Shown: positions 37,331 through 45,199 of the stretch, piece by piece
How positions within the stretch are numbered: the first letter of the stretch is position 1
Layout of the letters: each line of letters begins with the position of its first letter
From: an uncultured Solimonas sp.
Lineage (GTDB): Bacteria > Pseudomonadota > Gammaproteobacteria > Nevskiales > Nevskiaceae
Length of the DNA stretch: 48,193 nt
Reading direction: 5' to 3'
NCBI GenBank assembly: GCA_946478985.1
Contig: CAMLDZ010000013.1
Span: forward strand, 1 to 48,193
Translations under genes and position numbers: made by a program
The notes under the pieces: generated by a model
Told to the model about the DNA's origin: nothing
Database searches by the model: none
Seen by the model: only the letters and a program-made list of their open reading frames with translations

Positions 37331-38053
37331 TCAAGCTTGTGCGGCGGCCTCTTCGCGCTTGAGCGCCTTGAGCATGTACCAGGTCGTCAGCACCAGGTAG
37401 AGGCCCCAGATCGTCATCGGCATGTAGAAGCCGAGCAGGCCGTGATAGGCGAACGGGCCGCTCTTGAAGAAGGCCGGACCCATGGCCGTCAGCTCACCGG
37501 CGGCGCCGGCGAAGGTGGCCCAGGTCAGCCAGCGCGGAATCATCGGTTCCGGCCGCCGGTCCATCAGTTCGACGATGCCGGTCGCCAGCATCTCCACTAC
37601 CAGATAGATCCAGCCGAGCAGGAAGGCCATCCACGCCCAGTCGCTCCAGGACTGGATCACGTCGGCGCTGGTCTCCGGACGGTAGGCCGTGACGATCCAC
37701 GCGCAGGCGTTCATGAAGATGATGATCGAGATGAAGATGCCGCCGACCGCAGCGGTGATCGACCAAAGCGGCCAGCGTCCTTCGATCTTCGCCAGCATGA
37801 TGCCGAACTGGATCGACGCCGGTACCAGAAAGCCGCAGGCGATGTAGAAGATCGTGCAGCCGATGATGGTGCGCCAGCGGTAGGTCTCCGAGAACCAGGT
37901 CTTGGTGGCGTCGATGCCCAGATCGGCGGGCGCCGGCGCGTAGAAGTGCGCGATGCCGAGCCAGCCGATCGCCGTCAGCGCGGCAAAAATCCAGCTGCAG
38001 TAGAGACCCATTCGTTGCGACATGAAGTTCTGTGCGGCGGGCGACACGGACAT
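37331..38053 (-). CDS. Six-helix integral membrane protein of unknown function
   Basis: A 240-residue protein not recognised as a named family. Six hydrophobic segments stand out (about 14-36, 62-86, 94-122, 135-160, 170-192, 202-226), separated by short loops, with the acidic/aromatic loop FSETYRWRT between the first two. It lacks a cleavable signal peptide. The start at 38053 (MSVSPAAQNFM) follows a GGGAGAGAGAA ribosome-binding site on the minus strand; the longer frame upstream runs through low-quality sequence. It is convergent with gmk and divergent from the LON-domain gene. The MxxxWGLYLVLTTWYM end is Trp/Tyr-rich. Confidence 0.75.
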   Translation of the reverse strand: MSVSPAAQNFMSQRMGLYCSWIFAALTAIGWLGIAHFYAPAPADLGIDATKTWFSETYRWRTIIGCTIFYIACGFLVPASIQFGIMLAKIEGRWPLWSITAAVGGIFISIIIFMNACAWIVTAYRPETSADVIQSWSDWAWMAFLLGWIYLVVEMLATGIVELMDRRPEPMIPRWLTWATFAGAAGELTAMGPAFFKSGPFAYHGLLGFYMPMTIWGLYLVLTTWYMLKALKREEAAAQA

Positions 38054-38231
38054 CGTTCTCTCTCCCGGACGACCGGTCGAGCACCTCGCCGGTCCTGTTT
38101 GTTCTGATTGGTGTGTATCCGGACGATATGGATGCACGTCGCGATTGGGCCCGCGGTGAGCGTCGCCGTCAAGTGCGCGGCCGGCGCGGCGGCGATAATG
38201 TTGCTTCCTTACGTCTGCCCCGTTCTCGTCC

Positions 38232-38810
38232 ATGGAACTCCCGATCTTTCCGCTTGGCAACGTGCTGTTCCCCGGCGGCGTGCTGGCGCTGAACATCTTC
38301 GAGCCGCGCTACGTGGCGATGACGCGGCGCTGCCTGGAGCGCAACACGGGCTTTGGCGTGTTCCTGATCCAGGGGGGCTACGAGGTCGGCGCGCCGGCAG
38401 TGCCGCAGCGGGTCGGCTGCCTGGCGCGCATCACCGAATGGAGCCAGCCGACGCCGACGACCTACCGGCTGCAGGCACGCGGCGGCGAGCGGCTGCGACT
38501 GCTGAGCCGCCGCGTGCAGGACGACGGCTTGATCATCGGCGAGGTGGAGGGGGTCGAGCCGCCGGAGCCGACGCCGCTGCCCGAGCGCTTCCGCGCGATG
38601 GCTGAGCAGCTGCGCGAGCTGGACGAGCGCCTGGTGCCCGGCTATGCGCTGCCCAAGCCGATGCGGCTCGACGACTGCAACTGGGTGGCGTACCGCTGGG
38701 CCGAGCTGCTGCGCGTCAATCCGGAGACGCGGCAGCGCTGGCTGGAAATCGACGAACCGCTGACGGCGATCGACGCCGTCGCCCGCGTGCACCGCGACGT
38801 CAGCCGCTGA
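38232..38810 (+). CDS. LON substrate-binding-domain protein
   Basis: A 192-residue protein consisting of the N-terminal LON domain only: LPIFPLGNVLFPGGVLALNIFEPRYVAM at the N-terminus and RLVPGYALPKP... in the helical part. No AAA+ or protease domain follows. Stand-alone proteins of this sort (YcaA-like) occur in many gammaproteobacteria; their role, perhaps in protein binding or quality control, is unknown. No strong ribosome-binding site is visible. Confidence 0.9.
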   Translation: MELPIFPLGNVLFPGGVLALNIFEPRYVAMTRRCLERNTGFGVFLIQGGYEVGAPAVPQRVGCLARITEWSQPTPTTYRLQARGGERLRLLSRRVQDDGLIIGEVEGVEPPEPTPLPERFRAMAEQLRELDERLVPGYALPKPMRLDDCNWVAYRWAELLRVNPETRQRWLEIDEPLTAIDAVARVHRDVSR

Positions 38811-38839
38811 GGCTGGCGCCGCGGCGCTTCAGGCGGCGC

Positions 38840-40006
38840 TTACGCGGCCTTGGCGAACGGCGTGGCGCCGGCCTTCTTGGCCGCGGCCTTGCCGGATTTC
38901 TTGGCGGCCTCGACCGTTTCGGCGGCCAGCGCGATCGCTTCCTGCTTCTGCGTCGCCAGCGTGACGCGCAAGGTGTTGATCGGATGGCGCTTGCCCATCT
39001 CCATGCCGAGCATCTTCAGCAGCGCGTCGCGTTCCTCGGTGTTCGACAGGTACTCCAGGTACGGCACGAAGTGCTGGTATACGAACTGCAGGAACCAGGA
39101 CTTGATCGGCCCGAGCTGCGACGGCACCAGCATGTGGTTGGGCGGCTGCTGGTACCCGCGGTTGAGGCTGATGTTGTAGAACAGCTCGATGATGTCGTGA
39201 TCGAAGTCGCTCAGCGTGACCTCCGGCGCATACATGGTCGGCACCTCCGTGCTGAGCGCGTCCTGTAGCCAGGCCTTGGTGGCGAAGTCGAGGTCGTTGA
39301 CGATGCGCAGATAGCTGTTCTTGTTCTTGGCAAACAGCGCCTCGGTGTAATCGACGAAATCCCGGTTGCCCGGCGTGATGCCGGCGACCGGCCAGACCGT
39401 CAGGCGGCCGCTGATGTCGAGACCGCGCGCCGTCAGTTCGTCCTGGATCCACACCGGGTACATCATTGCCGCCATGCCGCCGAGGCTATGGCCGGTGACG
39501 CGGATCCTGGCGTTCTCGTGCGCCACCTTGTCGGCCAGGAAGTCGATGATGGTCTGGCCCTTGCTCTTGAGCGCGTTCAGATAGTCCAGCGTGCGGCCGG
39601 CGCCCTTGTAGATCGCCGGGTCGCTGTCCTTGGGCACCTCGGCGTTCGGCGACAGCAGCTTCCACGGTGTCATGTCGTGCACTGCCAGGTCCTGGAACAG
39701 CACGGTGCTCCACGACAGCACATTGGTGCCGCGGATCACCACCGTGTACAGCGATTCGCCGGCGGCCTCGGCGTCGCGGTCCTTGGTGATGTAGGCCAGC
39801 GTCGAGGTGAACAGGTCGAGGAACGAGGTCGAGCTCTTGGGGCCCCAGGCCATGGTCTGGGTCGGGGCGTGCTTCTTGACTTCCTTGGTGACGGCGCGGT
39901 CGGCGCCCCAGGGGCTGAGCCGGTAGATGCCGGCATAGGCCAGGAAGGACAGCTTCAGCATCAGATCGATTTCAGCCTTGTCGGTTTTGGGCGGCGCACT
40001 GCTCAT
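38840..40006 (-). CDS. Class-3-lipase-like hydrolase with Lys/Ala-rich tail
   Basis: A 388-residue alpha/beta hydrolase. The nucleophile elbow is GHSLGG (172-177, Ser174), and IRGTN (91-95) is the oxyanion-hole strand typical of fungal-type lipase_3 proteins. Candidate acid and base residues are in the LRIVNDLDFATK and PNHMLV regions. No signal peptide is seen, so it may act inside the cell. The C-terminal 30 residues (from EAIALAAETVEAAKKSGKAA on) are Ala/Lys-rich, like the tails of phasins and histone-like proteins, hinting at binding to DNA, membrane or storage granules. Substrate unknown. Confidence 0.78.
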   Translation of the reverse strand: MSSAPPKTDKAEIDLMLKLSFLAYAGIYRLSPWGADRAVTKEVKKHAPTQTMAWGPKSSTSFLDLFTSTLAYITKDRDAEAAGESLYTVVIRGTNVLSWSTVLFQDLAVHDMTPWKLLSPNAEVPKDSDPAIYKGAGRTLDYLNALKSKGQTIIDFLADKVAHENARIRVTGHSLGGMAAMMYPVWIQDELTARGLDISGRLTVWPVAGITPGNRDFVDYTEALFAKNKNSYLRIVNDLDFATKAWLQDALSTEVPTMYAPEVTLSDFDHDIIELFYNISLNRGYQQPPNHMLVPSQLGPIKSWFLQFVYQHFVPYLEYLSNTEERDALLKMLGMEMGKRHPINTLRVTLATQKQEAIALAAETVEAAKKSGKAAAKKAGATPFAKAA

Positions 40007-40202
40007 GGCGGACTCCTGTGACGGCGTGGTTTTGGGGTGCGGCGACAGGCGTGGAGCCTGCGCGGCGCAGATGTCGCGCTGATGGCGCCCCCACGCCGGT
40101 ACTGAAAGCGTAGCGATTAGCGCGCCATCCCGGCATCGGCAACTGTCGCAATCGCGTGCCGGCCAGCGGCTGACGTGACGGCGGTCTCATCGCTGCGGCC
40201 GC

Positions 40203-40226
40203 CGCCGCCGCTTGCAAGCGGCGGCG
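40203..40226. other. Perfect 24-nt palindrome between lipase-like and HI0933-type genes
   Basis: Half-site CGCCGCCGCTTG with its exact reverse complement, centred between 40214 and 40215. It lies in the divergent intergenic region (40007-40278), 53 bases before the flavoprotein ATG. An operator or cruciform/hairpin is possible. The rest of the gap shows no gene. Confidence 0.55.
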
Positions 40227-40278
40227 CTTGTCCGCAAAGTCGCGCCCGCCCGCTCCGGGGCCCGGATCCCAGTTCGCA

Positions 40279-41454
40279 ATGTCCTTCGATGTCCTGATCA
40301 TCGGCGGCGGTGCCGCCGGCCTGATGTGCGCGCTGAGCGCGGCGCAGCGCGGCCGCCGCGTGCTGGTCGTCGAGCACGCCAACCGGGTCGGCAAGAAGAT
40401 CCTGATGTCCGGCGGCGGCCGCTGCAATTTCACCAATCTGCACACCACGCCGGCCCACTTCCTGTCGCGCAACCCGCATTTCTGCAAGTCGGCGCTGGCG
40501 CGCTATACGCCGGCGCAGTTCCTGGAGATGGTCGAGCGCCACCGCATCGCCTGGCACGAGAAGGAGCTGGGCCAGCTGTTCTGCGACGAGTCGTCGAAGC
40601 TGATCGTGCGCATGCTGCTCGACGAATGCGCTGCCGCCGGCGTGCAGATTGAGGTCGACTGCGCCGTCGGTGGCGTGCGCCACCAGGACGGCGGGTTCAC
40701 CGTCGACACCGCGCGCGGCCGCCAGCGCGCGCCGGCGCTGGTCGTCGCCACCGGCGGCCTGTCGATTCCCAGCCTGGGCGCCAGCGGCTTCGGCTTTGCG
40801 CTGGCGCGGCAGTTCGGCCACCGCGTGCATCCGACGCGGGCCGGACTGGTACCGCTGACGCAGAGCGGCACGCACCAGCAGCGCTACGCCGATCTGGCCG
40901 GCGTCTCGCTGCCGGTGATCGCCCGCTGCGGCGAGGCCGAGTTCCGCAATGCCATGCTGTTCACGCATCGCGGCATCAGCGGTCCGGCGATCCTGCAGAT
41001 CTCCTCGTACTGGGAGCCGGGCGCGGCGCTGACGCTGGACCTGCTGCCGGGCGCCGATGCGGTCGAGCTGCTGCAGCAACAGCAGCAGCGGCATCCGGAC
41101 GCGGAGCTCAAGACCATGCTCGGCGAGCTGTTTCCCAAGCGCTTCGCGCAGCGGCTCTGCGAGGTCTGGTTCGACAACAAGCCGATGCGCCACATCCGCA
41201 GGCAGACGCTGCGCGAGATCGGCGAGCAGCTGCAGCAGTGGCCGCTGGTCGCCAGCGGCACCGAGGGCTACCGCACCGCCGAGGTGACGCTCGGCGGCGT
41301 CGACACCACCGAGCTGTCGTCGCGGACGATGGAGTCGCAGAAGCAGGCGGGCCTGTACTTCGTCGGCGAGGTCGTCGATGTCACCGGCCATCTCGGCGGC
41401 TTCAATTTCCAGTGGGCCTGGGCGTCCGGGCATGCGGCAGGGCAGGCGGTGTAG
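40279..41454 (+). CDS. HI0933/YhiN-family FAD-dependent oxidoreductase
   Basis: A 391-residue flavoprotein. The FAD motif VLIIGGGAAGLM (5-16) is at the N-terminus, followed by the family signature GKKILMSGGGRCNFTN, then ATGGLSIPSLGASGFGFALARQFGH and the C-terminal LYFVGEVVDVTGHLGGFNFQWAWASG. Members are found widely (E. coli YhiN, BaiN of Clostridium scindens with a role in bile-acid dehydroxylation) but most have no assigned reaction. The ATG at 40279 is preferred because the Rossmann strand then starts within five residues; the longer frame adds a Pro/Ser-rich piece. The third repeat copy follows the stop by eight bases. Confidence 0.9.
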   Translation: MSFDVLIIGGGAAGLMCALSAAQRGRRVLVVEHANRVGKKILMSGGGRCNFTNLHTTPAHFLSRNPHFCKSALARYTPAQFLEMVERHRIAWHEKELGQLFCDESSKLIVRMLLDECAAAGVQIEVDCAVGGVRHQDGGFTVDTARGRQRAPALVVATGGLSIPSLGASGFGFALARQFGHRVHPTRAGLVPLTQSGTHQQRYADLAGVSLPVIARCGEAEFRNAMLFTHRGISGPAILQISSYWEPGAALTLDLLPGADAVELLQQQQQRHPDAELKTMLGELFPKRFAQRLCEVWFDNKPMRHIRRQTLREIGEQLQQWPLVASGTEGYRTAEVTLGGVDTTELSSRTMESQKQAGLYFVGEVVDVTGHLGGFNFQWAWASGHAAGQAV

Positions 41455-41462
41455 GCGCCTCG

Positions 41463-41561
41463 CCCCCTCACCCCCAGCCCCTCTCCCGTATACGGGAGAG
41501 GGGAGCTTTTTGTCCTTCTCCCGCTTGCGGGAGAAGGTGCCCCGAAGGGGCGGATGAGGGC
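41463..41561. repeat. Hairpin-rich intergenic repeat, copy 3
   Basis: CCCCTCACCCCCAGCC, then CCCTCTCCCGTATACGGGAGAGGG-type palindrome, GAGCTTTTTG, CCTTCTCCCGC...GCGGGAGAAGG, GTGCCCCGAAGGGGC, GGATGAGGG. This is the reverse complement arrangement of copy 2, matching through all three hairpins. The TTTTTG after the first hairpin could also serve as a terminator for the upstream flavoprotein gene. Confidence 0.85.
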
Positions 41562-41607
41562 GCGTGGCCACCTCGCCTCTCGTCGCAAAGCCCCCGACAA
41601 TGCCGCC

Positions 41608-42165
41608 ATGTCCATCGTCCTGACCCCTTTCGCCCGTCCGCGCCTGTTCCCGCGCGACGCTCGCCTCAACGCCATCCAGGGCTGCAGCCCGGAGGCCTTC
41701 GAGCAGCATCTCAACGCCGAGCCGCCGCTGCGGGTGCTCGACGGCTATGCGCCGTTCTGCAAGCTGCACGTACATCGCAACTGGACGCAGACGCGCTGTC
41801 TGACGATCCCGATCACCGACGCCAACCGCCACTTGCTGCGGTCCGGCTACGAGGCGCGCAACAAGCGCGAACTGCCGGTGCTGGTGCGCTGGTTCGAGGG
41901 GCTGGAAGCGCCGCTGGCCCACTATCTGATCGTCATCGTCTACAGCCGCGAGCAGATGCAGAAAGAAGGCGAGGCGATCGATGCCGACTGGGGCGTGGTC
42001 GGCTGTCTGGCGACGGCCGAGCCGGAGGAGATCCCGATGGCGCCGATCACCATGCTGCGCAATGCGCTGGGCGTCGAGGAGGGCGGCTCCGGCGTGGCGA
42101 TCGACCGCGAGGCCTATCGCCGCAGCGTCGAGTTCTGGGAGCGCAACGCCAACTGGCGCGTCTGA
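41608..42165 (+). CDS. DUF3228-family protein
   Basis: A 185-residue soluble protein. NAIQGCSPEAFEQHLN near the N-terminus and the ARNKRELPVLVRWFEGLEAP...HYLIVIVYSREQM centre fit DUF3228, a family with no known function. The C-terminal half (DADWGVVGCLATAEPEEIPMAPITMLRNALG) is also conserved in the family. The start at 41608 is chosen because the in-frame sequence before it comes from the repeat. The stop abuts the stop of the convergent LysR gene. Confidence 0.82.
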   Translation: MSIVLTPFARPRLFPRDARLNAIQGCSPEAFEQHLNAEPPLRVLDGYAPFCKLHVHRNWTQTRCLTIPITDANRHLLRSGYEARNKRELPVLVRWFEGLEAPLAHYLIVIVYSREQMQKEGEAIDADWGVVGCLATAEPEEIPMAPITMLRNALGVEEGGSGVAIDREAYRRSVEFWERNANWRV

Positions 42166-43080
42166 TCAGCGCGCGCCGAGTCCATGCGGGCCGCGCGGCG
42201 CCGCCGCAAAGCTGCTGCGCATGAACTCGCTGAACGCGCGCACCGCCAGCGACACCTGGCGATGGCTGGCATACAGCGTATGGATGCCGAGCGCCGGCGG
42301 CTGGTAGCCGTCGAGCACGCTGACGAGCCGGCCGTCGGCCAGCGCCTCGTCGACCAGGAAGCCCGGCAGCTGGACGACGCCCAGGCCCGCGCAGGCGGCG
42401 TCGCGCAGCACCTCGCCGTTGTTGGCGCAGAGCCGGCCCTGCACGGCGACGGCGAGCGGCTTGCCGTCCTGGCGGAACCGCCATTCGACATGGCGCTGGT
42501 GCCCGTACGACAGGCAGGCGTGGCCACGGAGGTCTGCCGGCCGCTCGGGTCGGCCATGCTGCGCGACGTAGTCCGGGCTGGCGCAGCACCACATCGGCGT
42601 ATCGGCGACGCGCTGCGCGATCAGCGTCGAGTCGGCCAGCGTGCCGATACGCACGCCGACGTCGAAGCCTTCGCCGATCAGATCGACGATGCGGTCGTTC
42701 AACTCCAGCTCCACCTCCACCTGCGGATGCGCGGCGAGAAAACGCGGCAGCGCCGGTGCCAGCCGCAGCGTGCCGAAGCTCATCGGCGCGGCTATGCGCA
42801 GCCGCCCGCGCGGGCTGGCGTTCTGCTGCGTGATCGAGGTTTCCAGCGCCTCGACCTGCTCGATCAGCTGCTGCGCCTGCTCGTAGTAGCGCAGGCCCAG
42901 CTCGGTCAGGCGCAGGCTGCGCGTGGTGCGGATCAGCAGCCGCGCGCCGAGCCGCTCCTCCAGTGCCGCGACACGCTTGGCGACGTACTGCTTGGACAGG
43001 CCGAGCCGTTCGGCGGCCTGCGTGAAGCTGCCGCCGTCGATGGTCTGCACCAGCAACCGCATGTCTTCGATCTGGTTCAT
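42166..43080 (-). CDS. LysR-family transcriptional regulator
   Basis: A 304-residue protein with an N-terminal winged helix (about 1-60; VQTIDGGSFTQAAERLGLSKQYVAKRVAALEERLGARLLIRTTRSLRLTELG) and a two-lobed co-inducer domain beginning GRLRIAAPMSFG. It is divergent from the pirin gene, 125 bases apart, which is the common layout for a LysR protein controlling its neighbour. A dyad in that gap could be its binding site. A Ala/Pro-rich tail ends the protein. Confidence 0.95.
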   Translation of the reverse strand: MNQIEDMRLLVQTIDGGSFTQAAERLGLSKQYVAKRVAALEERLGARLLIRTTRSLRLTELGLRYYEQAQQLIEQVEALETSITQQNASPRGRLRIAAPMSFGTLRLAPALPRFLAAHPQVEVELELNDRIVDLIGEGFDVGVRIGTLADSTLIAQRVADTPMWCCASPDYVAQHGRPERPADLRGHACLSYGHQRHVEWRFRQDGKPLAVAVQGRLCANNGEVLRDAACAGLGVVQLPGFLVDEALADGRLVSVLDGYQPPALGIHTLYASHRQVSLAVRAFSEFMRSSFAAAPRGPHGLGAR

Positions 43081-43097
43081 GGCCGTTCTATTGTCGC

Positions 43098-43127
43098 CTT
43101 ATAGATGACGATCCTGCGCATCCTAAG
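43098..43127. promoter_or_regulatory. Candidate LysR-type operator
   Basis: CTTA (43098-43101) TA GATG (43104-43107), eleven bases, CATC (43119-43122) C TAAG (43124-43127). The eleven-base spacer between the inner half-sites resembles the T-N11-A pattern of LysR regulators. It lies in the lysR-pirin divergent gap, 17 bases before the LysR start codon on that strand. Confidence 0.5.
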
Positions 43128-43205
43128 TGATTTATCGGCTGATCCGGCGTCACTACGATGGCCTCCATGCGGTGTCCACCGCACCACGCAACCGGAGTAC
43201 TGAAG

Positions 43206-43928
43206 ATGATCGACATCACCCGAGCCGAAACCCGCGGCGTCGCCGAGCACGGCTGGCTGCATTCGCGCCACACCTTCTCGTTCGGCAGCTACTACAACCC
43301 GCAAGCCGTCGGCTTCTCCGATCTGCGTGTCATCAATGACGACCGCGTCGACCCCTCCGAAGGTTTCGGCACGCACCCGCACCGCGACATGGAGATCTTC
43401 TCCTACGTGCTCGAAGGCGCGCTGCAGCATCGCGATTCCATGGGTACCGGCTCGGTGATTCGCCCCGGCGACGTGCAGCTCATGAGTGCCGGCACCGGCG
43501 TCGCGCACAGTGAGTTCAACCCTTCACGGGTGGAGGACGTGCACTTCCTGCAGATCTGGCTGCTGCCGGCGCGCAACGGTACCGAGCCGCGCTATCAGCA
43601 GCGGCATTTCAGCGACGACGAGAAGCGCGGCCAGTTGCGCCTGATCCTGTCGCCGGACGGCGCCGGCGATTCGCTGCAGATCGGTCAGGACGTGCGTGTC
43701 TACGCCGGCCTGTTCGACGGCGAGGAGACGGCCCGCTACGAGCTGCCGGAAGGCCGCTACGCCTATCTCCACGTCGCCCGCGGCGAGCTCGAGCTCAACG
43801 GCGAGAAGCTGCGCGCCGGTGACGGGGTGCGCATCCGCGAGGCACAGCCGCTGCAGCTGGCGCGCGGTCAGGATGCCGAGGTGCTGCTGTTCGACCTGCG
43901 TCCGCACGAGCGTCCGCAGCTGCAGTAA
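43206..43928 (+). CDS. Pirin-family cupin protein
   Basis: A 240-residue bicupin of the Pirin/YhaK type. Metal ligands of the first cupin are visible: His57 and His59 (THPHRDMEIFSYVLEG), His101 and Glu103 (GVAHSEFN). The C-terminal cupin domain has lost the ligands, as usual. Bacterial pirins have quercetin dioxygenase activity or act as redox-sensitive partners. ATG 43206 follows GTACTGAAG. Divergent from the LysR gene; no other gene shares the operon, since a hairpin follows the stop. Confidence 0.95.
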   Translation: MIDITRAETRGVAEHGWLHSRHTFSFGSYYNPQAVGFSDLRVINDDRVDPSEGFGTHPHRDMEIFSYVLEGALQHRDSMGTGSVIRPGDVQLMSAGTGVAHSEFNPSRVEDVHFLQIWLLPARNGTEPRYQQRHFSDDEKRGQLRLILSPDGAGDSLQIGQDVRVYAGLFDGEETARYELPEGRYAYLHVARGELELNGEKLRAGDGVRIREAQPLQLARGQDAEVLLFDLRPHERPQLQ

Positions 43929-43942
43929 GCCCCGCGGTCGGC

Positions 43943-43968
43943 GGGCCAGCCAAACTATCGGCTGGCCC
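43943..43968. terminator. Hairpin after pirin gene
   Basis: GGGCCAGCC (43943-43951), loop AAACTATC, GGCTGGCCC (43960-43968). It begins 14 bases after the pirin stop. It has no T-run, so its termination strength is uncertain. Confidence 0.55.
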
Positions 43969-44039
43969 CGCTGGCGGCGCGTCCGGCCAGCATGCTCCCT
44001 GACAGAAAACGGCCGGATGGCCGGGGTCGGAGGAGAAAA

Positions 44040-45182
44040 ATGTTCGATTACTTCAAGTATCTGCTGTCGCCGCTGATCCTGGCGGCGCACGCTTACGGGC
44101 TCTGGCTCGGCGGCAACTACGCCTGGCTGGGGCTGGCGCTGCTGCTCGGCGTGCTGTTCTTCGACGCCTTCCTGCCGCGTGACTACTCGATGCGCGACCA
44201 GCGCTGGGTGCGCGTCTACGACCTGATCTGCGCGGTGACCGTGCTCGGCGGCTTTGCCAACGTGTTCTTCTACAGCTGGCTGGTCGGGCAGGACCACTTT
44301 GTCAGCACCGCATCGGCGATCGGCGCCTTCGCCAGCACGCTGTTCATCGGCTTCGTCATCGGCGCGCCGCCGGTGCACGAGCTGTTCCACCGCGAGGAGT
44401 TCGCGCTGCGCTGGCTCGGCCGCATCGGCCAGTGCCTGATCTTCGATCCCTGGCGCGAGATCACCCATGTGGTCACCCACCACATGCGCGTCGCCACACC
44501 GGACGATCCGGACTACGCGCGCCGCGGCGATACCGTCTACGGCCACATCCTGCGCACCTTTCCCGGCCAGTGGAAGGAGGCTTATCACCTCGAGAAGATG
44601 ATGTGGACCAAGCGCGGCCGTCGCTGGTACGACCCGCGCAATGCCTGGGTCTACAAGGCGGCGACCTTGCTGGCGTTCACCGCGATCCTGGCCGCGCTGG
44701 GCGGGCCGAAGGGCGCGCTGCTGGCGATCCTGTCGCTGCTGCTCGGGCCGCGCATGCTGCTGGAAGTGTTCAACTACGTGAACCACTACGGCCTGGTTTC
44801 GGCCACGCCGGGCCGCTTCGAAAAACATCACACCTGGAACCACATCACGCCGCTGACGCGGATTCTGGCGCTGGAGATCACCAATCACGCCGGCCATCAC
44901 GACGACAGCTACAAGCCGTTCTACAAGCTGGAGCCGGACCCCAACGGGCCGGTGCAGCCGCAGTTCCTGCTGGTGGTGATCCTGGCGCTGGTGCCGCCGC
45001 TGTTCTTCCAGATGATCAAGCCGCTGCTCAAGCACTGGGACCAGTACTACGCGACGCCGCAGGAGCGCGAGATCGCCCGCCGCGAGAACGAGCGCGCCGG
45101 CTGGCATGAGCTCAACGAGCCGGATCCGGCGAACGACTTGCCGGCCGGCATCTGGAACATGACGGCCAAGGCCGCCGGCTGA
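44040..45182 (+). CDS. XylM/AlkB-like membrane di-iron hydroxylase
   Basis: A 380-residue integral membrane non-heme di-iron monooxygenase. Histidine boxes: HELFH (113-117), HVVTHH (143-148), NHAGHH (282-287). The AlkB-type motif NYxEHYGL is NYVNHYGL (245-252) here, closer to XylM. The C-terminal WDQYYATPQEREIARRENERAGW matches the end of XylM (xylene/toluene side-chain hydroxylase) well. Several hydrophobic segments lie before the first box and between boxes. AGGAG precedes the ATG. The next gene encodes a XylA-like reductase 17 bases away. The substrate may be an alkyl-aromatic, an alkane or a terpenoid; it cannot be told from sequence. Confidence 0.88.
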   Translation: MFDYFKYLLSPLILAAHAYGLWLGGNYAWLGLALLLGVLFFDAFLPRDYSMRDQRWVRVYDLICAVTVLGGFANVFFYSWLVGQDHFVSTASAIGAFASTLFIGFVIGAPPVHELFHREEFALRWLGRIGQCLIFDPWREITHVVTHHMRVATPDDPDYARRGDTVYGHILRTFPGQWKEAYHLEKMMWTKRGRRWYDPRNAWVYKAATLLAFTAILAALGGPKGALLAILSLLLGPRMLLEVFNYVNHYGLVSATPGRFEKHHTWNHITPLTRILALEITNHAGHHDDSYKPFYKLEPDPNGPVQPQFLLVVILALVPPLFFQMIKPLLKHWDQYYATPQEREIARRENERAGWHELNEPDPANDLPAGIWNMTAKAAG

Positions 45183-45199
45183 GCGAGGCACCTGACGAC

